Positions 1 to 9,100 of a DNA stretch of 64,000 bases are shown here, one piece after another (positions within the stretch are counted from its first letter, which is position 1; each line of letters opens with the position of its first letter). The position numbers and the translations under genes are program-made. Under the pieces are notes generated by a model. The model saw nothing but the letters and a program-made list of their open reading frames with translations. It did not search any database and had not been told where the DNA came from. Source of the stretch: Pelomyxa schiedti (Eukaryota > Evosea > Pelobiontida > Pelomyxidae); assembly GCA_020536535.1 (NCBI GenBank), contig JAHLWZ010000841.1, positions 1 to 64,000 on the forward strand, given 5' to 3'.

Positions 1-1164
1 GGGAAGCACATTGGTGTGTCTGTTGGCCGTTGGCGTGCTGCAAACTGTGTGCACACTGTTTTCCCAGAAAAACGCTCGTTTTTTGATCGTGTGCACACCG
101 AAAAAGTTTGGGCAGTCCCAACAGTCGAACCCGGGGTGAAGCATGGGATTGAAGTCGCCAGCCTGCCGGGGAATGATGTCGTCCAGAGGTTCGTAATCGA
201 AAGGAATGCTGCTGGGATGATTGCTCTGTGCTCGGCGGAGATGGTGTCCATTCCAAGACTGAGGTTCAGATGTGACGACCCGGTGCTGGAAATCAGCCCG
301 TGTGTGAAGGTACAGTTCCTGTCAAATCCGGGAGACCCTGTTCACTATACCGTTGGTGGTTCCAGAGATACAGCAGCTGCTGCTGTTGCTGCTTCTGTTT
401 GGACCAGCAGCAGGGGAGAAATCAGAGGCGAAATGACCCTGCCGAAGCTGGGAGTTGTGAACTTGGAGGCGAGCTGGCCCCTGCATTTCGCCAGCTCAAT
501 ATCTGTGGAAGTAGATGAAAATTCTGTGGGCCAGGCCAGTTCTATTGATCCCCAGTGGCGCCAGTCTGAGGTGACCCGCCTCACTCAGATAAGGGAAGAG
601 ACCGCGAGGCGCCAAGCCAAAGAGCGTCAGGAGAAAGAACGGCAGCAGAAGGAGAGGGAGGAGCAATTCATTCAGTTAATGAGCGCGGAAGGCGATTGCC
701 GACTGGCGTGCGACGAGCTTCGGAAAAAGAAATTTAGAATCGAGATGCTAATAATCGAGGCGGAGAGGGAAATATCCCGAGGAAGGGCCCATGTCAATAG
801 AAGAAGACCTACTGGTACGACGGCCACTTCGCGCCGTGGAGGGGCACAGCAACTCCTAAACCGTATGGCTGACCTAAGTGACACAAATGAAACCATCCTC
901 AACGTGGAAAGTGATAAAGCTAAATTGGAGTCCCAACTCAATCTTGTGGAATGTGAGATTCGCCAAGCTCAGCGTCGCCTAGATGACGTGCAAGAGAGGC
1001 AGAGAACCTTCCGGTCAGGTAGGTGTTCTTCCAGCACCCCAACGTTTGATTTGCCCAAGTCCAGTACTTTTGGAATCGCCGATCTCCTTCCCACAAGTTA
1101 CCCACGGCAGCACTTCACAACAACCGTCACGGTAGGGAACCGAACTTTCGTTTTCCGGCACTAA
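1..1164 (+). CDS. Unrecognised coiled-coil protein, 3' part
   Basis: The reading frame is open from the left window edge to a TAA at 1162-1164, so the true start probably lies outside; the first in-frame candidate near base 16 is a GTG, not an ATG. The first ~170 visible residues look globular and match no family I know. A long, highly charged coiled coil follows, rich in Arg, Glu, Gln and Lys (about 570-760, with the run QAKERQEKERQQKERE), then a second helical stretch (about 860-1010). The tail is Ser/Thr-rich and ends in aromatic and basic residues (RTFVFRH). No introns are needed in the visible part. It converges with the next gene, only ~95 bp separating the two stop codons. A structural or scaffold role is only a guess from the coiled coils. 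Confidence 0.6.
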   Translation, partial: GKHIGVSVGRWRAANCVHTVFPEKRSFFDRVHTEKVWAVPTVEPGVKHGIEVASLPGNDVVQRFVIERNAAGMIALCSAEMVSIPRLRFRCDDPVLEISPCVKVQFLSNPGDPVHYTVGGSRDTAAAAVAASVWTSSRGEIRGEMTLPKLGVVNLEASWPLHFASSISVEVDENSVGQASSIDPQWRQSEVTRLTQIREETARRQAKERQEKERQQKEREEQFIQLMSAEGDCRLACDELRKKKFRIEMLIIEAEREISRGRAHVNRRRPTGTTATSRRGGAQQLLNRMADLSDTNETILNVESDKAKLESQLNLVECEIRQAQRRLDDVQERQRTFRSGRCSSSTPTFDLPKSSTFGIADLLPTSYPRQHFTTTVTVGNRTFVFRH

Positions 1165-1259
1165 AGTTTCAAAAAAAAAAACCCAACATCTTTGTTAAAA
1201 AAAGAAAATGTATCCTTTATTATTATTCTAAATTGCACATGGTTTTTTTTTTAAGATCA

Positions 1260-3989
1260 TCAAGAGGAATGCAGAACCTCTCCAGTGAGCAGGTTGGTGA
1301 CATGAACAGGTTCGGGGGAGTGTTTCGTTTCCGGCATCATTGGTGCTTGTGTGCTGTTCTTCTTCATAGTATTCACCTCGATATCGAGTGCCGCAGCATG
1401 GGATTTGGCGTTATTGACCAGGTCTCTTAACATATCCATAGTGAATGTAAGTTGTACTGCCGCAATTACTTTGGTGTCTCCAGATTTGTTGGCGGCCCTT
1501 AGCAAATCATCACAGCGGGCTTTCTGGGTGCGTTGCTTATCAGTGAGGTTGCGGCGCTCGGCTTCCAGGGCGACTTTAGCGTTCTCATATAGGTCGGAGA
1601 GGTTATTTGTGGTCCACCGGCAAGTACTGGTGTCAGTACAGAAGGGTGTCACTTCACACCCAACTGTGTAGAGGCTGCCGATATTTGGTAATACTGGATT
1701 GTGTAGGTTGTGTAGAACTGAGTAGATGAGGAAGCGGGTCATTAAGATGGTAATTATTGGTTCTTCATTGGTGCCTAGTGCCCGGAAAGAAGCTGCAGAT
1801 TTAGGCATTTGTTCCTCGGCCTTGTTGTGCTGGAAAGAAACTATGCTCTTCAACTTGCGGAATAGTTCCTTTTGCTTTTGGGCACTGGAACTGGGTTTTG
1901 AAGTAGGAATTAAGAAAGCTAATGCTTGGGAAACTTGGGCAGAAATGTTCTGCTGGCACCCAGTGCAGTGCGTTAAAGCTGACACTTTCTTCTTCACACA
2001 CCATTCATGTAAATCCGCTAGTGCCGAAAGAAAAAGCAATTGATCTTCTTGGTGAAGATTCTTGAGGCCAGTCATTTCCAACAGGTTTTGATACTGCTTC
2101 TTCTCTAATGCCACATTGTTACTATTCCGGGACTTTAGTAATGCACCCCACTCTTTGGCTCTTATCAGGCACTTGATTTGGAACTTCAGCAAATTCTGGT
2201 GCCCTATCTTTTGTAAGACGGCCTGGACCTCAGAACCAGCCTGGGACAAAGAATTCACTTCGTTCAATACTGGATTACTCTTAAGCTGCTTTAGGTAGTC
2301 AAAGCAATCCTCTTCAACAATACTGATTTGGGATAGATCCGTGTTATCCTTTTCAAGTTCCCGTAGTATTTCAATTATTTTTGACAGTGCCATAAGCTCA
2401 GAATAATCATTTCCGGCAAAGTTCAAGTTGTCATAGCGGTCTTTCAATAGTGTCATATATTTGTCAAGGTGGGCAATGAAATCTTGAGTTGTTCTTCCTC
2501 GAGGTGTAAGTTGCTGAAAGATTTTCAGATCATTGGAGACTGTCGAAATGTTTATAATGACATTGCGAAGGGTATCTCTATATGAAGGGCCCCCTCCATA
2601 AATGGTTCCGCCTCCGCCTCCGTCTCCGCCTCCGCCTCCATGTCCTCCGTACCAACCACCACTTCCACCCCATGTACTGCCCCAATACCCAAAACTATAT
2701 CCTCCCCCCCAGCCACCTCCGCCTCCGCCTCCGCCTCCACCTCCACCTCCACCTCCACCTCCACCTCCACCTCCACCGTATCCACCTCCACCGTATCCAC
2801 CCCCGCCATATCCTCCTCCCCAACCCCCTCCTCCGCTGCTGTATCCACATCCCCAATTCCAACCACCACCACTCCATCCTCCCCAGCAACCATATCCACT
2901 ACTGTATCCGCTAGATTTCCAGCCGCCCTTATAGTCGTAAGATGTTTTCCTAACCGCTGTGTGGGTACTGACTGTGTTAGTTTTTGAGACGAATGAAGGT
3001 CCCACAAAGCGATAATTGAACTTCCCAGCACTGAAGTAAGTACTGTTCAAATTCAATGTAGTCTGCAGCATGCCTGTTCTCTTCTTCCGCAGAGTGAAAT
3101 TCCCGAAGCAAGTCTGAAGGTGGGTTGCCCCGGAGCTGGCATCGATTGCAATCTTCATTTTCTTCAGGAGCACAGATGGAGAAGGAAGAATTAGTTGAGA
3201 ATTCGCATCCATCAGACACTCGAATGGGAGGTCATCTCCCATTGCCTTCCAGTCTGCCAATTGTTTCTGCATATCGGCGAAAGCCCCACTGAAAGTCTTC
3301 CCAACTGTGCTGTTATTCCTAGGGTCCCGCTTATACCACCATGACTTGATAAACAGGAAAGTAAGCTTCAGCCCGCAAGCAATGATTCTATCAACGCTTA
3401 TATCATACTTGATGCGCCACGAGTCACCGCTCTCCACGTGGTAGTAGGTCATTCTCTGGCCCAGAGTTATTAGATGAGATTCCGGAGTTCCAGCAGTAAT
3501 CTCCTCCAGCGGTCCAATCAAGAAAACAGCCTCACCAAACAGCACCTCCACATCCACCTTGAAATTTATAAACACGGTGTTGTGGGGATCGAACCGGCGC
3601 TCTCTCGACTCCACCGACTCCCACTCGTCCTCCACCCTCACAAACTTCCCAAATAGCGAGCCCGCGACCTCGAGCCTCCTGACGACGGACTCGTGGGCGA
3701 CCGGGGACCCCGGGGCGAGGCCGGGCATCGCGAGGGGGACCCCCGAGGGGTTCAGCGGGGGGTTCTGCCAGTCCGAGACGGCGTAGTGGTACTCGAAGGG
3801 GGTGTCCGGCGGCCGCGAGGCCAGGAACTGGTCCCAGTCGAAAGGAACCTGGCAGAACCAGTGGTCGGCCTCGAGGATGTGGAGCTCCCAGCCCCGCGCG
3901 GTCTCGTCGGTGTTGCCGACAAGGTACACGGCCTGCCCGGGCTGTACCAGGTGCCTTATTGTGAACGAAACTGCGTTGAGTAAGTCCAT
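1260..3989 (-). CDS. Tandem CBM20-like starch-binding protein with poly-Gly linker
   Basis: Single-exon gene of about 909 codons, starting at the ATG at 3989 (an in-frame GTG three codons upstream is less likely) and ending in TGA. The N-terminus reads like a family-20 carbohydrate-binding module: AVYLVGNTDETARGWE, later WFCQVPFDW and FEYHYAV, the usual 'good value... W... strand' pattern of starch-binding domains. A second, weaker copy follows (VFINFKVDVEVLFGEAVFLIG ... SWRIKYDI). Then comes a region without clear homology, a Gly/Tyr/Trp-rich linker with a long uninterrupted Gly run, and a helical C-terminal half with several Cys (CTGCQQN). No catalytic domain is visible, so glucan or glycogen binding or scaffolding is more likely than hydrolysis. 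The first ~400 bp of coding sequence are much more GC-rich than the rest. Confidence 0.7.
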   Translation of the reverse strand: MDLLNAVSFTIRHLVQPGQAVYLVGNTDETARGWELHILEADHWFCQVPFDWDQFLASRPPDTPFEYHYAVSDWQNPPLNPSGVPLAMPGLAPGSPVAHESVVRRLEVAGSLFGKFVRVEDEWESVESRERRFDPHNTVFINFKVDVEVLFGEAVFLIGPLEEITAGTPESHLITLGQRMTYYHVESGDSWRIKYDISVDRIIACGLKLTFLFIKSWWYKRDPRNNSTVGKTFSGAFADMQKQLADWKAMGDDLPFECLMDANSQLILPSPSVLLKKMKIAIDASSGATHLQTCFGNFTLRKKRTGMLQTTLNLNSTYFSAGKFNYRFVGPSFVSKTNTVSTHTAVRKTSYDYKGGWKSSGYSSGYGCWGGWSGGGWNWGCGYSSGGGGWGGGYGGGGYGGGGYGGGGGGGGGGGGGGGGGGGGGGWGGGYSFGYWGSTWGGSGGWYGGHGGGGGDGGGGGTIYGGGPSYRDTLRNVIINISTVSNDLKIFQQLTPRGRTTQDFIAHLDKYMTLLKDRYDNLNFAGNDYSELMALSKIIEILRELEKDNTDLSQISIVEEDCFDYLKQLKSNPVLNEVNSLSQAGSEVQAVLQKIGHQNLLKFQIKCLIRAKEWGALLKSRNSNNVALEKKQYQNLLEMTGLKNLHQEDQLLFLSALADLHEWCVKKKVSALTHCTGCQQNISAQVSQALAFLIPTSKPSSSAQKQKELFRKLKSIVSFQHNKAEEQMPKSAASFRALGTNEEPIITILMTRFLIYSVLHNLHNPVLPNIGSLYTVGCEVTPFCTDTSTCRWTTNNLSDLYENAKVALEAERRNLTDKQRTQKARCDDLLRAANKSGDTKVIAAVQLTFTMDMLRDLVNNAKSHAAALDIEVNTMKKNSTQAPMMPETKHSPEPVHVTNLLTGEVLHSS
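2716..2830. repeat. (CCTCCG/CCTCCA)n trinucleotide-type microsatellite
   Basis: Nearly pure repeats of CCTCCG, then CCTCCA, then interrupted copies with CGTATCCA, read on the minus strand as GGN glycine codons inside the CBM20-like gene. The change from one repeat unit to the other along the tract suggests stepwise expansion by slippage. It encodes the poly-Gly linker and produces long spurious open frames on both strands. Confidence 0.9.
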
Positions 3990-4350
3990 GGCGCCCACGT
4001 TGCCACTCGGCCCAAGTAGATAGCAGAGTGGTGTTTACGGATTTGTGGTTTGCAATTCCCAAAAAAAAAAGGAAACGAACGCCGGTGCGTCTCTTCGTTC
4101 CATTATTGAGGTCCAACTTGGTTAAGCCTGACGAAGTTGGATTCTTTCGAGGCTGAACAGCCCCTCAGCAGCGCACAACTGGAGAACTTGGTGTTGCTAT
4201 CAAGGCCTTGCAGAGAGGGAACCAGCTGTTCTGTACTCAGCCTGTGATTGATGACAATAACGGAAAGTGAAAAAGGAAGGCGAAGTTTCGTAAGAAGAAA
4301 ATTTTTTTTGTTCTTCGGACGGTCAAGGGACACACGGAAGATCTACCCAC
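3990..4350. promoter_or_regulatory. Divergent intergenic region between CBM20-like and ADF-H/LIM genes
   Basis: About 360 bp between two start codons pointing away from each other (3989 minus, 4351 plus). It must hold both promoters and 5' UTRs. Short A-runs and T-runs are present; no recognisable TATA box or other defined element was found, and no ORF here looks like a gene. Confidence 0.5.
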
Positions 4351-7345
4351 ATGACCGACATTCACGGGGATTGTGTTGCAAACTGGGAAAAGCTCGTAGA
4401 TGACCGCGACGACACAAATTGGTTTGTCTCTTTCAGCCTTTTCCTTACGCATTTTCTCGCCTTTGTCATAAAAAGCCTTTTTTTACTGTTTTTTTGACGG
4501 TCTCTTTCAGGGTTTTGTGGAGGCTTTCTGATGGCAAACCTGCTTCAATTGTTTCCCATGGTTGTGGCACTGGCGGACTACAGGAGCTAAGGGACAGGCT
4601 GTCAACAGGAAATAACTTTTATGGTGGCTTTTTGGTCAAGGCTGTTGATCAAAAACATGTGCGCTAGCGAGTCACCTTCGTCAATGGCTCAAATACTTTG
4701 TAGGGCATACAGAGTGTGAGAAACCGCTATGTTGGTTTCATATATGCAGCAAAGGACATGCCCGTTCTGACACGAGCTCGTGTGACAGGAGCAAAAGGTC
4801 TTGCCTTCTCCAAAATGCCCAATGTCAGTGTCACATTGGAGTTGATTGGCTGTGACCCCTCATCTGTAACAAATAGAAGTATGCCTTTTTTTTCTTTCCC
4901 CCAGGCCTTGCATTAACTCCTGTAGTGGTTGCCATGGAACTACTGCAATGTGGTGGAGCTCATAAGGTTTCTCTGAAACCAAAAAAGAAATTGGGTTTTC
5001 CTAAAATAAATCACTCAGCCAACCCACTACGACTTTGGTGATGGTACTCGTTACGATGTACTGGATTTCCATGATGGCGAGGTATACTCCAGAATTTCTT
5101 TTTTTCCCACCAAACTAATGGGTTCATAGAGGTCAGGCCACTCCGCTCCCGAGCCAGAGCCCGTGACAACTCCTCCCCCAAGTACGAGCACATCCTCTGG
5201 CACTTTGCGAGGCAGTGCTCCCCCCAAGACCACCGCTACCTCAACTGTATGCCATCTCCTCTTTCCTAAAACTTTAACGCCCAGTCAAGAAGAAGGCAGC
5301 TGCCTCACCTTCCATAAGAGCAAGTACTCCAACATCTACAACCCCAGAACCCAAACCTGATTACAATGTAATTTTTTTTATGGCCTCTTTTTTTTTTACT
5401 TACCACATATCAGCCCCTTTTTGATGATGAGGAACCTCTTTTATTCACAGGTCAAAATCCCACATCTCCACCACCCAAGAAAACAGAACCGAAAGTATGG
5501 CAAACACATTTGCAACACAACCAATTTACTGTTCATACTAGGCCCCTATTAAAAGCACAACATCCAACAGAGATTTGTGCACAGTTTGTTCGAAGGCAGT
5601 ATATGCCCAAGAAAAGATTTCTGTTGAGGGCCAGTCCTTCCACAAACAATGTTTCAAGTGTTCTCACTGTTCCAAACTTCTTTCCGCTGGTAACTATGCA
5701 AGGTATTCAACAGAAACTTGACATAACACTAACAATACAAATAGCATGGATAAGAAAATTTTCTGCAAACCACATTTCAAGCAACTTTTTGCCTCTAAAG
5801 GAAACTACAACTTTGGTGGCGATAAAACCGACCCCACAGCCCAACCTGTGAAATCTCCACAAGCTACCCCTTCTGCTAACTCAGCTGTTTTTGATGATGA
5901 TGACGATATCTTTGGCGATAGTAAACCCGCTAGCACCAAAGCAAATGCCGAAGCAGAGGAAAAAAGAAACGAAGACGAAATCGCCCAAAGGAAAAAGGAA
6001 GAAGCTGACCGGAAAGCACTCGAGGCACAAAAGAAAGCCCAAGAGGAGGCTAAAAGAAAGGAAGCGGAACGGAGGGCACAGGAAGATGCAGCCAGGAGAA
6101 AAGAGACACAAACACAAGAGAGACAGACTTCTACCAAAGCTACCCCTCCAGTATGCTTTCCTCAATCCCGAGTTTTCATTGACTACCTTAACTATAGGCA
6201 AGAAGAAGAGAGCTCCCCCCACAACCTAAACCAAAGCCTGCAGGTATTGGTTTTTATTTGTGTGTTCTAAAATGTAATCACCTAATAGCAACCAGCAGTC
6301 CAAGTTCCAACACAACAGAGCAACCTGCGCAGGAGTCGAAATCGGTGGTTCTCACTCAAGATTTACATAAATGTGAGCAGCAACTCAGCAACCTTTACAA
6401 AGAAAAAGAAGCTTTACTTGAAAGTCTTGGAACTCTTGAGGAAAAAATTCATGCCAGTGAAAAAGTTAAGGTAGAATTGACTGAAAAAATTAATGTGGTC
6501 TTGCAACAAGAAGCAGAAGCTAAAGAGAAAGCGACGCGGGAAGAAAGAGAGAAAAAAGAAAGAGATGAACAATTGAGATTGGAGAGGCTAGAACAAGAAA
6601 AACAAGAAAGGGAGGAGCGGGAAAGAATGGAGGAACAGGAAAGGAGAGACAGGGAGGAAAGGGAAGAGCAAGAAAGAAGAGAAAGGGAAGAGCAAGAAAA
6701 AAGAGAAATGGAAGAGCAAAGGGAAAAGCAGAAAGCTGAGGAAGCAGCGGTACGAAAACAGATGGAAGAGGATGAAAGAAAGCAAAGGGAGGCAGAGGAA
6801 AACCAACTGAGAGCCGAAGCAGAAAGACGGGAAATGGAACTGAAAGCACATGAGATGGAAAGAGAACGCCAGCAGGCAGCGGAGGAGAACGAGAGGAAAC
6901 AAAGAGAAAAAGCCGCACTAGAAGCAGAACATGAGAAAGAAGTCACCAAACCAAGCACACCTTCCACAACCTCAGCAACAGCAACAGCAACAGAAACTGA
7001 AAGTGAGGTACTGGGCAATTCAAAATCCTCTTCCTCCCTTTTTCACCTTTCCACTAACAGGAACCCCTTGATGAGGACGAAGCAGCCCTCGAGGCGGAAC
7101 TTGCCAAGATAAAAGCAGCACAGGAGCTCCTTGACAACAAGCTCAATGCTTTGGGTGAAGGAGGTGATGATGTGGACTTCTCCACAGCAGCGGGCTCTGC
7201 CCTTGAAAGCCTGGACAGCGGAGTATCAGCTGTACCAGAGAACGGCAATGGCAGGTACATCCACGAAGGAGGCAGCGAAAGGTGCACCTACTTCCTGTGC
7301 CCCCAGTGTCACCCTGATGGGTGCCAGTGCCCAATGTGCAAGTGA
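4351..7345 (+). CDS. ADF-H (coactosin-like)/LIM/coiled-coil protein
   Basis: A multi-exon gene. Exon 1 starts at ATG 4351 (MTDIHGDCVANWEKLVDD) and splices at 4421/4511 to give DDTNWVLWRLSDGKPASIV, then at 4658/4704. Together these form a coactosin/drebrin-type ADF-H domain (GCGTGGLQELRDRL ... FYGGFLVKAVDQKH ... MPVLTRARVTGAKG), which binds F-actin in known relatives. A Ser/Thr/Pro-rich linker follows, then one LIM zinc-binding domain around 5565-5800 (CTVCSKAV ... FHKQCFKCSHCSK ... FCKPHFKQLF). Next is a very long Glu/Arg/Lys coiled coil (about 5940-6940) and an acidic tail ending in a Cys cluster (CPQCHPDGCQCPMCK) just before TGA. A cytoskeletal cross-linker is the natural reading. Exons between 4860 and 5560 were pieced together from frame and GT/AG only and are the least certain part. 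Confidence 0.82.
4659..4703 (+). other. 45-nt GT-AG intron inside the ADF-H domain
   Basis: The ADF-H frame is interrupted by two in-frame TAG triplets, both within 4659-4703. Removing that 45-nt GT...AG segment keeps the phase and restores a normal coactosin-like strand order (AVDQKH joined to GIQSVRNRYVG). The presence of two stops in a multiple-of-three intron would make retention produce a truncated protein. It is among the shortest introns seen here. Confidence 0.75.
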
Positions 7346-7768
7346 TTGGTTAACAAAGCACCTTTTGGGAACCTTTCTTATGTCCTTGCACAAAACGGGC
7401 TGTGTGTTTTTATGAGCAAGTCACCTTTCCCACAATTCCACATGAGCAAGTTTTTTCTCCGGCCAAAAGAGAAGCGTGAAGATCAATTTTCGGCCAGGAT
7501 TGCAGGAGCACTGGTGCTCCAATGTGAACGTGGTTCATCGAAAACTAATCAATCCATCGCAATCAGCAGAATGCCGGGGTGGGCCCCACTCTCAATGGGT
7601 GTCCCACCAACCCGCTACCAGCCTTCCAAGCTGGCAAGGGGGTAAACCCCACGTTACTCTACTCACCACCTGTGGTCCAAGGTCTTTTAATTTTTCCCCC
7701 TTTTTGTCTTCTTGGTTTGGCACATGTGCCAGCTACACCACGAAAAATGCCAGCTGAAAACAACTTAT
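7346..7768. other. Convergent intergenic region with GC-rich inverted repeats
   Basis: About 420 bp between the stop codons of two converging genes. It contains several short GC-rich self-complementary pieces between about 7575 and 7650, including CCAGC at 7618-7622 facing GCTGG at 7630-7634, and a GTGGGCCCCAC-like palindrome near 7580. No tRNA T-arm or other known RNA motif was found. It may simply be 3' UTR with folded RNA. Confidence 0.4.
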
Positions 7769-8960
7769 TTAAGGAATCAGTCTCACACAAGAATTGGTGC
7801 CTACAGTAACACCAGCAACTAGTTGGGTGCAAAGGCCAACATCACCAGGAATGCGCACAGCAGTACGGAATGACACCAGGGACTTGCCTCCATTCGATGG
7901 TGATGATGGTACTGTGCCCTTGAATGTGACAACCCCTTTGGTTCCATCGTATTCCATCTGTGTTGATCATAAGTGAAGAGGCATTTGGGAACTAGACTAG
8001 ACACAGATACGAGGATCACACCTGGATTTTGGTGCCATTGACAAACACTGGTATTGGTTCTGGAGGTGATATAGTGAGGCCTGAGGCTTCGTGTGCACCA
8101 AACCCCACTCTGGGAGGCCCTCCACTTGCAACAAGAAATATTATACCGGCACTGTTGGCCTGCTGCCCGAATCCCCAAGAATACCTCTTGGGAAAGTCTG
8201 CTGATCCAACACCAAAGCTGATGGAATTTCCCTCTCCAACATCGGTAATTTCCACTTCCATTGTCATCCTATTTTTTGGAATTTTGGTTTGCTGAACTTT
8301 TCACAAGGTAGTATAATAATAGGTACCGTTCTTTGGAAGCAAATGGGACTGAAAGAGCAGTTGGGTAGCTAGATTCACTACCCCGCCTCTTAACGGAATT
8401 ACCTTCTCTGTTAAGGGCAGGTTCACACCTATTTATTCATTTTTGTTATTCGATTTTTCTAGACAGTGGATAAACGAAAAGAGAGGTCCTGTACTCATTC
8501 CACTCCACTATCTTGAATGCAGGGGGAAGCAGCAGAGATAAAATGTAATTCAAGTTATCCACATTAAGCACAACTGCTGGGCTCTGTGCACCGAGTCTAG
8601 GGTGACCACAGCACGCAAGTGCCTTATTATAGGCAACAGGGATTACTACTATGCCGGCATAACGACAGGCACAACAACGAAGAACAAAATACCAAAACAA
8701 GTCTGCTCTCCTCCCCCGGCATTACCACTTCCAATTTTTTTTTTTAGATTTACTTTGGAGCAGTTGCATCTGTGATTGGGCTCGATTGTCTCTAGAGCCA
8801 CTACATTGGCAGAAAGGCTGCTTGTCTAAACGACAGCGCGTTTTGTGGCGGGGCACTTGTGGGTCCAAATTTGACAGATGCGAACCAGTACGTAACTCAT
8901 ATAAACAGGGCTTGACTACGCTCTACTAAAACGGAGACCACGAATTCTTTGTAAAAATGC
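7769..8960 (-). CDS. Possible SPRY/B30.2-like domain protein
   Basis: The last two exons are clear: 8022-8267 (ITDVGEGNSISFGVGSADF, then SWGFGQQANSAG) and 7769-7957, joined across a 64-nt GT-AG intron to give VNGTKIQMEYDGTKGVVTF, ending in TAA. The EGNSISFGVG and later VGLCTQLVAGV stretches resemble the strand pattern of SPRY domains, which bind protein partners, but the match is loose. Upstream minus-strand exons give plausible sequence (VIPLRGGVVNLATQLLF at about 8330-8420 and SPAVVLNVDNLNY near 8570). The first exon and start codon could not be fixed, so the 5' limit is approximate. No membrane segment or signal peptide is apparent. Confidence 0.45.
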
Positions 8961-9100
8961 AGCCACTAAAAGACTTCAGAAACATTTTTTGTTTTTTTCT
9001 CCCACAACAAATCCAATACCATGGGTTCTTTGGCCAAAGAACTCAGCCTGTGATGATTGGTGCAGGTAGTTTTTTCCCCCTTGTTGGGTTTGTAGCTTTG

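Noticed and set aside
2602-2934. Plus-strand poly-Pro ORF and other-frame His/Leu or Ser/Thr repeats
   Set aside because: These are shadow frames of the glycine microsatellite in the CBM20-like gene.
4659-4703. Two in-frame TAG codons in the ADF-H region, suggesting TAG reassignment
   Set aside because: A 45-nt GT-AG intron removes both and restores the ADF-H fold. Other genes end in TAG, TAA and TGA normally, so the standard code holds.
6449-7018. Minus-strand Ser/Leu/Cys-rich ORF of 189 aa
   Set aside because: It is antisense to the coiled coil of the LIM protein; the composition follows directly from GAR/GAA-rich coding sequence.
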